From NCBI RefSeq assembly GCF_003583365.1, contig NZ_QXED01000005.1, forward strand, positions 124,001 to 188,000: a stretch of DNA of 64,000 nucleotides, read 5' to 3'. This DNA is from Fibrisoma montanum (lineage in GTDB: Bacteria > Bacteroidota > Bacteroidia > Cytophagales > Spirosomataceae). A model generated the notes under the pieces. It did not search any database. It had not been told where the DNA came from and worked only from the letters and a program-made list of their open reading frames with translations. Of the stretch, positions 1-7,473 are shown in pieces. How positions within the stretch are numbered: the stretch's first letter is position 1; each line of letters begins with the position of its first letter. The translations under genes and the position numbers were made by a program.

Positions 1-545
1 TTTTTTCGGGCAATGCTGCGCGTGAGGTCATATTTGTTCAGTGTTCCCGGCACCGGCCGGAGCGGGAACAGAATTTGCCGGAAATCGCTCACGGCTGCGC
101 CTTCGGGAACGGTCAGCACCGGGCAGGGGGCCTGTTTGATAACATGGTATGCTTCCGCACCCAGTACGTAATTCAGCAAACCCTCCGGCCGCTGCGAACC
201 CATTACGATCAGGTCGGCTCCGATTTCATGAGCTGCCTCAACGAGTCGGTCAGTACGGGTGCCGGTCCGGCACTCTACTGAATACGGCATCGGATGGTCG
301 TTCAGTACGTCGTTGGCCCATTGGTGCAGTTGCTGTACATCGGCTTCGATAACCTCGGCACGGGGTACAGATACCAGCAGGTTGTCGGCTGCCGTCAACG
401 GGTACTCCTCCGGTGTAATGACGTGCAGCAGCCGCAGTTCGGCCTGGTGACGTCGACTCATGGCTTTGGCTACGTTCAGCACAGCTTTGGAAGCATCGCT
501 CAGGTCGACGGAAACGAGTATACGGTTAATCGGTGATTGTCTCAT
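1..545 (-). CDS. Universal stress protein (UspA family), 3' end outside window
   Basis: Reading the minus strand from the ATG at 543-545 gives an open frame that runs off the window edge, 181 codons visible. It starts MRQSPINRILVSVDLSD, the usual UspA strand-1 opening, and later has GADLIVMGSQRPEG and APCPVLTVPEG, matching the ATP-type Usp motif G-2x-G-9x-G-(S/T) and the closing PVL(T/V)V strand. A second segment beginning around residue 155 (DFRQILFPLRP) looks like the start of a second Usp domain, so this is probably a tandem two-domain Usp as is common in Bacteroidota. The start codon lies inside the 3' end of the upstream acetyltransferase gene (20-nt overlap), suggesting translational coupling. 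Usp proteins are cytoplasmic and linked to stress survival; the ligand cannot be told from this fragment. Confidence 0.85.
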   Translation of the reverse strand, partial: MRQSPINRILVSVDLSDASKAVLNVAKAMSRRHQAELRLLHVITPEEYPLTAADNLLVSVPRAEVIEADVQQLHQWANDVLNDHPMPYSVECRTGTRTDRLVEAAHEIGADLIVMGSQRPEGLLNYVLGAEAYHVIKQAPCPVLTVPEGAAVSDFRQILFPLRPVPGTLNKYDLTRSIARK

Positions 546-1200
546 GGCTCAAAAAGCGTTTATGTGTTGGTTGACGATCGGTCTGACTGACCGAACAAAC
601 TTCCCACTCAAGCAACGTAGCGTACTCCCGCGATTCCAGATCGCCCCGCAGGTAACGGGGTAAAATCTGTTTTACGCAAAAACCATTAGCCAACTGAAAA
701 CTGAGCGTTGGATCGTAGATCTCTTTCAGTTTCACCCGGTCAATGTATTCCTGGGGCGTCAGGTTGCTATGCAGATGATAGGCGGGAATGCGTCCACCCG
801 CCAGGATTCCGCGCAGGTTCAGTTGTCGGCAGCAGGTTTTACGGGCTTCGTAGAGCCGCCGTCCGAGCTGCAAACCCCGGTAGCCCGGTTGCACGAATAC
901 CTCAACACCATAGAGGACATCACCGGCAGGATCGTGCGTGTCGAACGTGTACTGCCCTGTCACCTGTTCGTAGGTATGCTGCCGACCAAAGTCGGCCGAA
1001 TGGACGATGATCGACAGGGCGCAGGCAACGAGCTGCCCATCCGCCACAACGCAGAACTGGCCTTTCGGAAACAGGTGAAGCAGGGTTTCAATACGTTCCT
1101 TACGCCAGTAGGGCCCGCCCAGACCGCTGTACGACGCAATCATGGCTGCTTTTAGCTGCTCGTAATCATCTATCCGTAAATTTCTGGTAATCAAATGCAT
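526..1200 (-). CDS. GNAT family N-acetyltransferase (stand-alone version of a domain usually fused to a nitrilase)
   Basis: This 224-residue protein begins MHLITRNLRIDDYEQLKAAM and carries a GNAT acetyl-CoA signature around residues 100-120 (VEVFVQPGYRGLQLGRRLYEAR, i.e. the R/Q-x-x-G-x-G/A region with GLQLGRRL). The whole sequence, including GQYTFDTHDP, LRGILAGGRIP and SREYATLLEW, resembles the N-terminal acetyltransferase half of the bifunctional GNAT/carbon-nitrogen hydrolase proteins of Bacteroidota, recalled from memory and not searched. Here no hydrolase domain follows; the frame ends in the usp start region. A separate carbon-nitrogen hydrolase gene lies at 52946-53818 but belongs to the AguB type. 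The substrate is unknown. It is probably co-transcribed with the stress protein, whose start codon it overlaps. Confidence 0.82.
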   Translation of the reverse strand: MHLITRNLRIDDYEQLKAAMIASYSGLGGPYWRKERIETLLHLFPKGQFCVVADGQLVACALSIIVHSADFGRQHTYEQVTGQYTFDTHDPAGDVLYGVEVFVQPGYRGLQLGRRLYEARKTCCRQLNLRGILAGGRIPAYHLHSNLTPQEYIDRVKLKEIYDPTLSFQLANGFCVKQILPRYLRGDLESREYATLLEWEVCSVSQTDRQPTHKRFLSHETITD

Positions 1201-1788
1201 GTGTAGGTTGTTGATGGTGTTGTAAGATACAGACGCGGTCTTAAGGACCCCTTAGGATTAGCTTAGAATTCCATAAGAAGCGGTCGGCAGGAGACACTAC
1301 GTATACGCCGGGTCGTGTTGATCAACCGGAATTGGTAGCCAAAACTGGTAGTGGAAGCACGTTGATGAGACCGATAACCGTCCACGGTGGTCGGTCCGAA
1401 AATCAGGGTTTGCCAACGTAGTTAAGCCAGGGTACGCTGACGGTCGGTCTTTTGATCCGCAGGTACACCGACCAGGGTTCATAGGCAACCAGGAGTGGGG
1501 TAGGCAGGCCTTTTACGTACGTCGAGGTTTGAGTTGAGGGAGGTAGGTTAAACATACCTGTAGAAGAAGGTTTCTACAAGGTACGTACATAATTCGGGCT
1601 TCTGGCGACGTATAGTCTCAATAAATTTTCATAAACGCCCTTTTTTTATCCTAACGCTCCACAAAAGCTCCCCTGGAGACAGGAACCTGGCCTCACTCTG
1701 TCGAACTGGACAGCAACAGGCAAAGGCAACCGGCCATTCCGCTGCCGCTGAAAGGCGTAAGGAAACTGGATGCCATTAGCACCACGAA
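1201..1788. other. Intergenic stretch without a supported gene
   Basis: This 588-base gap separates the GNAT gene from a hypothetical gene on the same strand. Short open frames occur (for example 1297-1488 on the minus strand), but their translations show no family resemblance and are rich in residues typical of out-of-frame GC-rich sequence. One imperfect hairpin, ACC-TGTAGAA/TTCTACA-GGT at 1556-1582, lies downstream of the minus-strand gene ending at 1789 and might be a 3'-end structure. I see no RNA gene or mobile element. Confidence 0.5.
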
Positions 1789-2196
1789 TCAGATCGAATT
1801 AGTACTGTAACCCGTGTAGGTCAGGTCCTCGTAGTAGAACATGCACTTAAGGAACTGTTCAGTTTTGCGGCCGAGCCGACCGCTGGATATGATGAGGCTA
1901 CAGTATGAGCCAACCCGGCCCGAAAGGCCTTCAACCTCAATGCGCTGCGACCCTTCGTACAACAGTACATGCTCACCGTTGTCATGAACAAGCCCCCCGG
2001 TTATCCGGGTAGAAGGTAGCCGCATGTCAACCGTTTCGAGGTATTCGCCGTTCAGATCGTAGAAGTTGAACCGCAGCGTCAGCGGATTCAGATCGCGACG
2101 CTCAGTCCAGAAGAAATCGTAGAGGTGTATGAACTGACCTTGCTGGTTCAGTAATCGTTTGGTGCTGATGTGCTGGATCGTAAGGAGGTCATTCAT
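1789..2196 (-). CDS. Hypothetical protein, 135 aa
   Basis: An ATG-initiated frame of 135 codons starting MNDLLTIQHISTKRLLNQQG. It has no signal peptide, no membrane segment and no motif that I recognise. Its composition (many aromatic and beta-branched residues in alternating patterns, e.g. LRFNFYDLNGEYLETVDM) suggests an all-beta fold. It stands alone, with about 590 bases on each side free of supported genes, and a hairpin (2305-2335) upstream. Codon usage resembles the neighbours, which together with length supports a real gene. No function is proposed. Confidence 0.6.
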   Translation of the reverse strand: MNDLLTIQHISTKRLLNQQGQFIHLYDFFWTERRDLNPLTLRFNFYDLNGEYLETVDMRLPSTRITGGLVHDNGEHVLLYEGSQRIEVEGLSGRVGSYCSLIISSGRLGRKTEQFLKCMFYYEDLTYTGYSTNSI

Positions 2197-2304
2197 AGTT
2201 TGCTGACTGGTTGGATAAACGGAAACTTACTTTTTTGTATCAGTACGCCGGCAAAACAGCGCTGCATTCATAAAGGAGGACAAACGGCGGGCTAATGTTA
2301 ACAA

Positions 2305-2335
2305 AATAGCCACTTGTTAAAGACAAATGGCTATT
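2305..2335. terminator. Hairpin AATAGCCA/TGGCTATT
   Basis: A perfect 8-bp inverted repeat (2305-2312 with 2328-2335), extended by a TTGT/ACAA inner pairing after one mismatch, with loop TAAAG. It has no strong T tract on either strand and lies upstream, not downstream, of the nearest annotated gene. It may be a remnant terminator or a protein-binding site. Confidence 0.35.
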
Positions 2336-2626
2336 AGATAAAGCACCGGGTAGCGGGCTTGTCCAACCTTAAACACACTAAAACAATTATCTCTACTATA
2401 CGCAGGTAGGGTCAAACGTCACAGTATGTTGTGCAAAGGTCGCTGTTCAATCCTTAGAGTAGCCACAAAATAGCATTAGAAAAATATTAGATTTTATTTA
2501 TTAACTACCAGACCCTGAAGCAGGAACAAGATTTTGATAAGTTGTGATGGACGGTAGCTGAACAGGCGATGGAGAAAATCCTACGAATCAACTACGTTGG
2601 AAAAGCCAATGGTGAAGTTTTGCAGT

Positions 2627-2768
2627 TGCAACGGGATGTTGCAGAACGTAGTAGGGATACGTATGGGGGGAGCAAGTACCTGAAAATTCGCGTGAATGAG
2701 CCGGACAGGAGGGCTCGCTACACCGTAAGGGGCTTAATGGGATCCATGAAGCTTCACGTATGTGTAGC
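2627..2768 (+). ncRNA. Possible structured RNA (three consecutive hairpins), strand uncertain
   Basis: Three inverted repeats follow each other. TGCAAC/GTTGCA pairs 2627-2632 with 2638-2643. GAGCC/GGCTC pairs 2698-2702 with 2712-2716. Immediately abutting is a long imperfect hairpin at 2717-2768 whose outer stem is GCTACAC/GTGTAGC, with a further CGT/ACG, a seven-pair GGGGCTT/AAGCTTC stem (two G-U pairs) and an ATGG/CCAT apical stem around a 3-nt loop. No protein family was recognised in any frame here. The two abutting hairpins could stack as in a folded RNA. I could not match it to a known RNA family, and remnants of a mobile element would look similar. Confidence 0.3.
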
Positions 2769-2781
2769 GAGGCCGTTAGCA

Positions 2782-2931
2782 TCAAACGAAGAAATTCAGC
2801 CAGGATTGAGCCTGGGCTAATGCTTCGTCGTAAGGCAGGTCCGGAAACAGCAGCATTAACTGAACAGCTACCTGCACCAGACGGTTGGTTGGTTCGTGTT
2901 CCTGCGTTTTTTTGGGTTCAGATGGTTCCAT
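2782..2931 (-). CDS. Small hypothetical protein, 49 aa
   Basis: The chosen start is the internal ATG at 2929-2931, giving MEPSEPKKTQEHEPTNRL and a C-terminal half VAVQLMLLFPDLPYDEALAQ that predicts one amphipathic helix followed by a tryptophan-containing end. The longer reading to 3006 adds a cysteine- and arginine-rich stretch unlike a real N terminus. There is no signal peptide. Similar short charged-then-helical proteins are frequent in Spirosoma-type genomes, but I cannot name a family. It overlaps a weak hairpin in its 3' end (2786-2806). Confidence 0.4.
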   Translation of the reverse strand: MEPSEPKKTQEHEPTNRLVQVAVQLMLLFPDLPYDEALAQAQSWLNFFV

Positions 2932-3140
2932 GGCTCCTAATGATTTGCAACGATGACGGCATCGAACAGGTAAAACGATAGGGGATGAACGACAATGCTC
3001 CAACACGGGGTGTCAGAGCATTGCTGAAATGATCCTAAATTGTCTTGAAGCAAAAGCTTGATATAAATGTAGCCTCAGGCACCAACACGCACATTAAGTC
3101 GAAATTAATCCTTCATTAAAATGCGGGGCGTCCAACGCAG

Positions 3141-3177
3141 AACAGCCTGCCAATCGGTCATTGACTGGCAGGCTGTT
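3141..3177 (-). terminator. Hairpin downstream of the lipoprotein gene
   Basis: AACAGCCTGCCA at 3141-3152 pairs perfectly with TGGCAGGCTGTT at 3166-3177 (12 bp, 13-nt loop), about 30 bases past the stop codon of the minus-strand gene ending at 3205. There is no clear T tract. The stem word CAGCCTGC is the same as in the terminator at 5525-5561. Confidence 0.6.
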
Positions 3178-3204
3178 GAACCGGTCCTGAATCAACAGAT
3201 CAAC

Positions 3205-4803
3205 TCATTGAACTTTGGCCAACCACAGCGATGCGTTGAGGTGCAGGGCCGGATGCGAGGTGTAGCCCGAGGGTGCATCGCCCGACCAGCCATTAAACAA
3301 TTGATCGCCCGTGTCGCCGGTGCCGTCGTCGGCCGGTGAGCTGTCGCCGATGAAGACGATCCGACCGCTGCCATAGGTCGACAGCAGAGCCATGACACCG
3401 ATGCTGCTGCCAACGGTGCTGCTCATACGCCAGAACAGTCCCTGCACAGTAGCGTTGTTTGATGGATAAAGCGTTGCGGATGCGCCTGCGTAAAAAGCCA
3501 GCTTAGATGCCGTTCCGGCCATTCCATTCAGTACCTTCTGTGCATTTGAATTGGTACCAGTGTACACTTTTGTCGTCGGCTTTTCGTCGATGTCAATGTA
3601 GTCGACCAAAAATCCAAAAGGTTTATTGTTATTGATGCCGTTGTTGGTCATCAGGTCATTCCACACCCGGGGCGAATCGTAACCATCGCCGTCGCGGTCA
3701 GACGGCAGGTAGCCGTTCGGGTCGGTGCCGGTAAGTGACGGAGCCGTATGGTCGGCAATCATCATCAACCCCCCGCCGTTGTTGACAAAATTCATGATGG
3801 CCGTCTTTTCCGAGGTCGTAAAGGGCCGGTTTGGCTCAACTACCACAAATACGTCGTAGTTACTTAAATCCTGAGCATTCGTGGAGTTGCCATACGTAAT
3901 GGCGGTACCGTTGGGTAGTGATTCGACCTGATTGCCGCGCTTGACCAGTTCGACCGCCCAGGCCGACATGCCCCCTTTCCAGTAGGTTTCGGGTGTGGTA
4001 GACGTGATGCCGGTATACGACGGGGTAGGATACCGCTGGGCTTTGGTTTCGGTGGTCGTACCGCCCGTGTACGTTGGAACGCTTTCGGTGCCGTCGGCGT
4101 CGATCTGCCAGTCAGCATTACCGGCGTTTTCGCGTTTACTGGCATCGAACAGGAATTTCTTACCGGTTGGGGTGGGGGTGCCACCACCGCCCGCATTATC
4201 GTTGATGACAATGTCGTCAATGTTAATACGGTTCGTTGAGCCGGATACCTTCCGAATCTCAATCCGCACTGATCCCGACTGATTCAGCGTGAATGTCTGG
4301 GTCTGTAACGAATTGGTCGTCGTTACGTTCGAACCGGCCTGAGTCCAGCTGCTACCACCGTTGGTTGAATACCAGAGTCCCCACTGGCTTGCAGCATCAG
4401 AGCCATAAGTGCCGTGCTTAACCGTAACGGTGCTGATTCCGGTCGTTACGTCGAACAGCATAGTAATCTTACCCGTGTTGCGGATACGGGCCGACCAGGA
4501 CCCGGCTTTCAGATCGCCACTGAGATTGCCGATCAGTGCGTCGTACAGATTCCAGGATTTGCCCTGCAAGGTTAGGTTGTCACCACTGGCCGAGCCGGTA
4601 GGCGAAACGTCGTAGGCTGTTTTGGGACTGGCCGATCCCACTTCGAAGCCTTCGGACAGAGACACGGCCAGCGTCCGGGCGGAGCGTAGCACAGGCGCGT
4701 CAAAAGAGGCAGGGAGTACAGGATCAACGGGCTGGCAACCGACTGCGAATGCCAGCAGGACAGCACTAACGTAGAGCGCTTTCAAGCGGATTGACTGAAA
4801 CAT
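3205..4803 (-). CDS. Secreted lipoprotein with beta-sandwich and DUF4350-like domains, 532 aa
   Basis: The start at 4803 (MFQSIRLKALYVSAVLLAFAVGC) gives a compact lipoprotein signal peptide with lipobox AFAVGC; the longer reading to 4827 adds only eight residues. Residues of roughly 45-190 form a jelly-roll-like region (SLSEGFEVG, YSTNGGSSW, INIDDIVIND) seen in Bacteroidota extracellular nucleases and carbohydrate-binding modules. A short TPTPT linker follows. The C-terminal 310 residues resemble an alpha/beta fold of the DUF4350/glutamine-amidotransferase-like type: SNYDVFVVVEPNRPFT, NNGGGLMMIADHTAP, GSGRIVFIGDSSPADD, near known patterns for sensing rather than catalysis. It is probably displayed on the outer membrane. 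The function is unknown and it is monocistronic. Confidence 0.75.
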   Translation of the reverse strand: MFQSIRLKALYVSAVLLAFAVGCQPVDPVLPASFDAPVLRSARTLAVSLSEGFEVGSASPKTAYDVSPTGSASGDNLTLQGKSWNLYDALIGNLSGDLKAGSWSARIRNTGKITMLFDVTTGISTVTVKHGTYGSDAASQWGLWYSTNGGSSWTQAGSNVTTTNSLQTQTFTLNQSGSVRIEIRKVSGSTNRINIDDIVINDNAGGGGTPTPTGKKFLFDASKRENAGNADWQIDADGTESVPTYTGGTTTETKAQRYPTPSYTGITSTTPETYWKGGMSAWAVELVKRGNQVESLPNGTAITYGNSTNAQDLSNYDVFVVVEPNRPFTTSEKTAIMNFVNNGGGLMMIADHTAPSLTGTDPNGYLPSDRDGDGYDSPRVWNDLMTNNGINNNKPFGFLVDYIDIDEKPTTKVYTGTNSNAQKVLNGMAGTASKLAFYAGASATLYPSNNATVQGLFWRMSSTVGSSIGVMALLSTYGSGRIVFIGDSSPADDGTGDTGDQLFNGWSGDAPSGYTSHPALHLNASLWLAKVQ

Positions 4804-5054
4804 GAGAGATGGTTTTGACAGGCGCAAAAAATGCCCACAAAGATCTTAAAAGGAGATGAAACGGGTAGGTTTGGTGTATTATAAGTATATTATTTTAGGA
4901 TAATGTGAAGTAAAGAGGCATTACTAACCGGCTTCCGAACCATCGTACAATATTTTACCCGGTTCTCCGACTACCCTGTTACCAACTGATACCAGGAAAA
5001 CCATTCGCAAACAGCGCCCTACAGTTGGAATAGTCACGTTTAACAAACAAGTGT

Positions 5055-5513
5055 ATGTATCATTCACAATTTGGCCACGGACAGTTGCGTACTGTCGGCC
5101 ACAGGAAAGGGGAGGGGCGGTACTACGGTGGCCATCCCCGACAGATTGGCGGGCCATTCGGGCAGCGGGCTGGACACGGTCCGTTTCGGGTACCGATCAA
5201 CATTGAGGAAACCGCCACAACGTTTGAGGTCTACGTAGCCGCACCGGGGCGGTCGAAAAACGACTTTTCGGTGCAGGTCAAAGACGACGTATTGACCATC
5301 GCCTACCAGCAACCCCAGGTGGAAGGGGAGGTAAAAACACCAAACTGGCGGCATCAGGAGTTTGCCCGTGGGGAGTTCAGCCGGAGCTTTCAGTTAAACG
5401 GTAAGGTCGAAACTGCCGGCATCAGCGCGGGATATCATGACGGTATTCTGCAGGTCACACTGCCGAAATCGCCCAAAGCCAACGAACCGGCGCAGGACGT
5501 AGTGATTGCCTGA
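5055..5513 (+). CDS. Small heat-shock protein (Hsp20/alpha-crystallin), 152 aa
   Basis: The core from about residue 48 (VPINIEETATTFEVYVAAPG) to 145 is an alpha-crystallin domain: the beta strands VKDDVLTIAY, GEFSRSFQL and the DGILQVTLPKS motif are the standard Hsp20 landmarks (A-x-x-x-n-G-v-L in most members). The N-terminal arm is unusually rich in His, Gly and Arg (HGQLRTVGHRKGEGRYYGGH), perhaps giving metal affinity or disordered client binding. The C-terminal tail is short and I see no clear I-x-I motif beyond DVVIA. As an ATP-independent holdase it would act in the cytoplasm. It is convergent with the surface-protein operon and ends in a strong terminator. Confidence 0.93.
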   Translation: MYHSQFGHGQLRTVGHRKGEGRYYGGHPRQIGGPFGQRAGHGPFRVPINIEETATTFEVYVAAPGRSKNDFSVQVKDDVLTIAYQQPQVEGEVKTPNWRHQEFARGEFSRSFQLNGKVETAGISAGYHDGILQVTLPKSPKANEPAQDVVIA

Positions 5514-5524
5514 TCATTGATGTA

Positions 5525-5561
5525 AACCAAACAGCCTGCCGGGAAAGCAGGCTGTTTGGTT
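5525..5561 (+). terminator. Bidirectional terminator between hsp20 and the surface-protein operon
   Basis: AACCAAACAGCCTGC (5525-5539) pairs perfectly over 15 bp with 5547-5561, around a 7-nt loop, and is followed by TTTATTTTTT. It lies 12 bases after the hsp20 stop codon and directly against the stop codon of the convergent minus-strand gene. Confidence 0.85.
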
Positions 5562-7376
5562 TTATTTTTTATTAAGCACTTCCTGTAGCAACCGCTCCAG
5601 TTGGGCCTGTTTCTGTTTCATAGCCCGGAGATCGTCTGCCTGTTGCTGCTTAACCTTCTTCAATTCGTTTTCCAACTGAATTGAATACAGGGTCAACTCT
5701 TCGATCTTCTCCAGCAGCTTGGCGTCCATCTGGCCTACATCTACGCCCTGCTTGACCACTTCCTCGGCCGAGGGGACGCCCGGCAGGTGCTGATGGGTTT
5801 GGATGAACTGCTCGACCTCCGCCAGCGGACGAAGCTTGTAGCTGGGGGCAAAGACTTTGTCACTCCAATCCGCCGTGTTCTTGATAGCTACTTTTACTTT
5901 TTCAGTCAGGATGCCATCCTGCACGTAGAGTCGATAGCCTACTGGCGTCTTGCTTACGTTGGAGCCAATGATTACCGCGTTGTCATCTTTGCTGGTCAGA
6001 TAGCGGCCATTGCGCTGCCACAGGCTCTCGACAGCCGCTTCGCGTCCTCCGCTGGTGGTGCTGGCCAGAATGACGTTCCCTGAGCCATCCACCGAGAGGA
6101 ACTTGGTTTGGTTGGTGGCGCTGGCCGGTGAGTTGCTCGTCAGGTTGCCAAAGCGCAGCCCGGCTGAGTTTTCTACGCCTGATACCAGGTGAAGTTTAGC
6201 GGCTGGGGATGAGGTGCCGATGCCCACGTTGGCGGCTTCACCCAGCACAACCGCGTTGCTGACACTGACCCTGGCGTTGTTGCCGATGGCCGTGGCGTTC
6301 TGTAAGCCGTTGGCTCCCGCATCCGCCCGGAAGCCCAGAAAGGTGTTGTTGATGCCCGCTACGTTGGCTCGTCCGGCTTCAAAGCCGATGGCCAGGTTGT
6401 TACTACCATTCACACCCGCACCGTTGCCGGCGTTAGCGCCCAGGTAGACGTTGAAGCTGCCGCCGGTGTTGCCCCCTCCGGCGTTATCACCCAGAAAAAA
6501 GTTAGCTGTGCCGGTGGTGTTGGCCGAACCGGCGTTCGTACCCATCATGAAGTTAGAGTTTCCGGTGGTGTTGCTTTGACCGGCTTGTACCCCAACAAAC
6601 GTATTAAACTGACCGGACGAGTTGTTGTATCCGGCTGAATAGCCTATAAACGTATTAGAGTTACTTATAGTGGAAAACCCTGCATTATAACCAACAAACG
6701 TATTCTCAATTCCTTCGACATTTCTTGTGCCTGCATTTCCGCCTATGAACGTATTGTAATTGCTGTCTCTGTTACCAAAACCCGCTCTGAACCCAATAAA
6801 AACATTGTAATCACCATTGTAATTACTAAAGCCCGCTTGACGACCTAAAAAAACATTAGCCTCACCTTGGTTAATTCTATAGCCGGTTTCGAAGCCCACA
6901 AAAACATTGTCACCGCCTCCGTTGTTACTGTATCCTGCTTGGTAGCCTATATATGTATTAGCGAAATTAAACGCACTTTTAGAACCAACTTGGTAGCCAA
7001 CAAAGGTATTTCCATTTCCGGTTTGATGTAAAGCACCTGCCTGAGCGCCAATGAATGTGTTAGATTCTCCTCCGGAACCTGCTGCGTTACCGACACTGGT
7101 GTTATCATTGCTAAAACCACTAAATCTGCCCGCAAAAGCACCGAGGTAAGTATTTCGACTGCCTTCGGTGTTTCCAGTACCGGCTCGGTAGCCAAAAAAG
7201 GCATTGGAAACGCCGGTTGTAATGCTGGTTCCGGAGATAGGACCAACTACTACATTATTCTCACCGGGCGTAGTAGAGTTAGGCGTATTAACTACATAGT
7301 TTGTTTGCGCCCATGACGGAATCACGCTTACCAGCACCAAGCAAATCGAGCAGAGGAAAAGGTAGTTTTTAAACAT
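5562..7376 (-). CDS. Repeat-rich surface protein with C-terminal coiled coil (paralogue 1), 604 aa
   Basis: The start at 7376 (MFKNYLFLCSICLVLVSVIP, cleavage after WAQ) is identical to that of the next paralogue; the upstream frame to 7421 is not needed. Residues of about 35-400 consist of roughly 12-residue repeats of the type GN-NTF(I/V)G-AG, resembling left-handed beta-roll heads of trimeric autotransporter-like adhesins. Then comes a module with VGIGTSSPAAKLH and FLSVDGSGNVIL, and a domain containing KVKVAIKNTADWSDKVF, HQHLPGVPSAEEV and DVGQMDAKLLEKIEEL, common in Cytophagales tail-fibre-like or S74-chaperone-like proteins. The end is a Q/K-rich coiled coil. Probably an exported trimeric fibre. 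It is last in a four-gene run and nearly identical to paralogue 2 over long blocks. Confidence 0.8.
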   Translation of the reverse strand: MFKNYLFLCSICLVLVSVIPSWAQTNYVVNTPNSTTPGENNVVVGPISGTSITTGVSNAFFGYRAGTGNTEGSRNTYLGAFAGRFSGFSNDNTSVGNAAGSGGESNTFIGAQAGALHQTGNGNTFVGYQVGSKSAFNFANTYIGYQAGYSNNGGGDNVFVGFETGYRINQGEANVFLGRQAGFSNYNGDYNVFIGFRAGFGNRDSNYNTFIGGNAGTRNVEGIENTFVGYNAGFSTISNSNTFIGYSAGYNNSSGQFNTFVGVQAGQSNTTGNSNFMMGTNAGSANTTGTANFFLGDNAGGGNTGGSFNVYLGANAGNGAGVNGSNNLAIGFEAGRANVAGINNTFLGFRADAGANGLQNATAIGNNARVSVSNAVVLGEAANVGIGTSSPAAKLHLVSGVENSAGLRFGNLTSNSPASATNQTKFLSVDGSGNVILASTTSGGREAAVESLWQRNGRYLTSKDDNAVIIGSNVSKTPVGYRLYVQDGILTEKVKVAIKNTADWSDKVFAPSYKLRPLAEVEQFIQTHQHLPGVPSAEEVVKQGVDVGQMDAKLLEKIEELTLYSIQLENELKKVKQQQADDLRAMKQKQAQLERLLQEVLNKK

Positions 7377-7473
7377 GATAGTATAATTAAAGTGTAGTTT
7401 CAATATTACAATGGCCTGCAAAAGGTAGCATCTATGTTAAGTACGAAGGTCAAGTTCAACAGATTGAATACTC

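Larger units (their letters stand above)
2197..2781. other. Intergenic stretch with hairpins, no supported protein gene
   Basis: A gap of 585 bases, AT-rich between about 2210 and 2560 and GC-richer after that. The AT-rich part may hold the promoter of the minus-strand gene ending at 1789. The second part contains a cluster of strong inverted repeats (2627-2643, 2698-2716 and 2717-2768), annotated separately as a possible structured RNA. A plus-strand open frame at 2569-2820 overlaps these hairpins and looks like chance coding. Confidence 0.5.

Noticed and set aside
1297-1488. Minus-strand ORF of 63 aa
   Set aside because: No recognisable family, unsupported start, and composition typical of non-coding reading frames.
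2627-2768. Group II intron domain V/VI
   Set aside because: The GAGCC hairpin superficially resembles the start of domain V, but the catalytic triad pattern, the 34-nt length and any reverse transcriptase are missing.
2569-2820. Plus-strand protein of 83 aa
   Set aside because: The frame covers three strong inverted repeats, resembles no family and is Arg/Gly-rich as expected from chance reading of structured GC-rich DNA.
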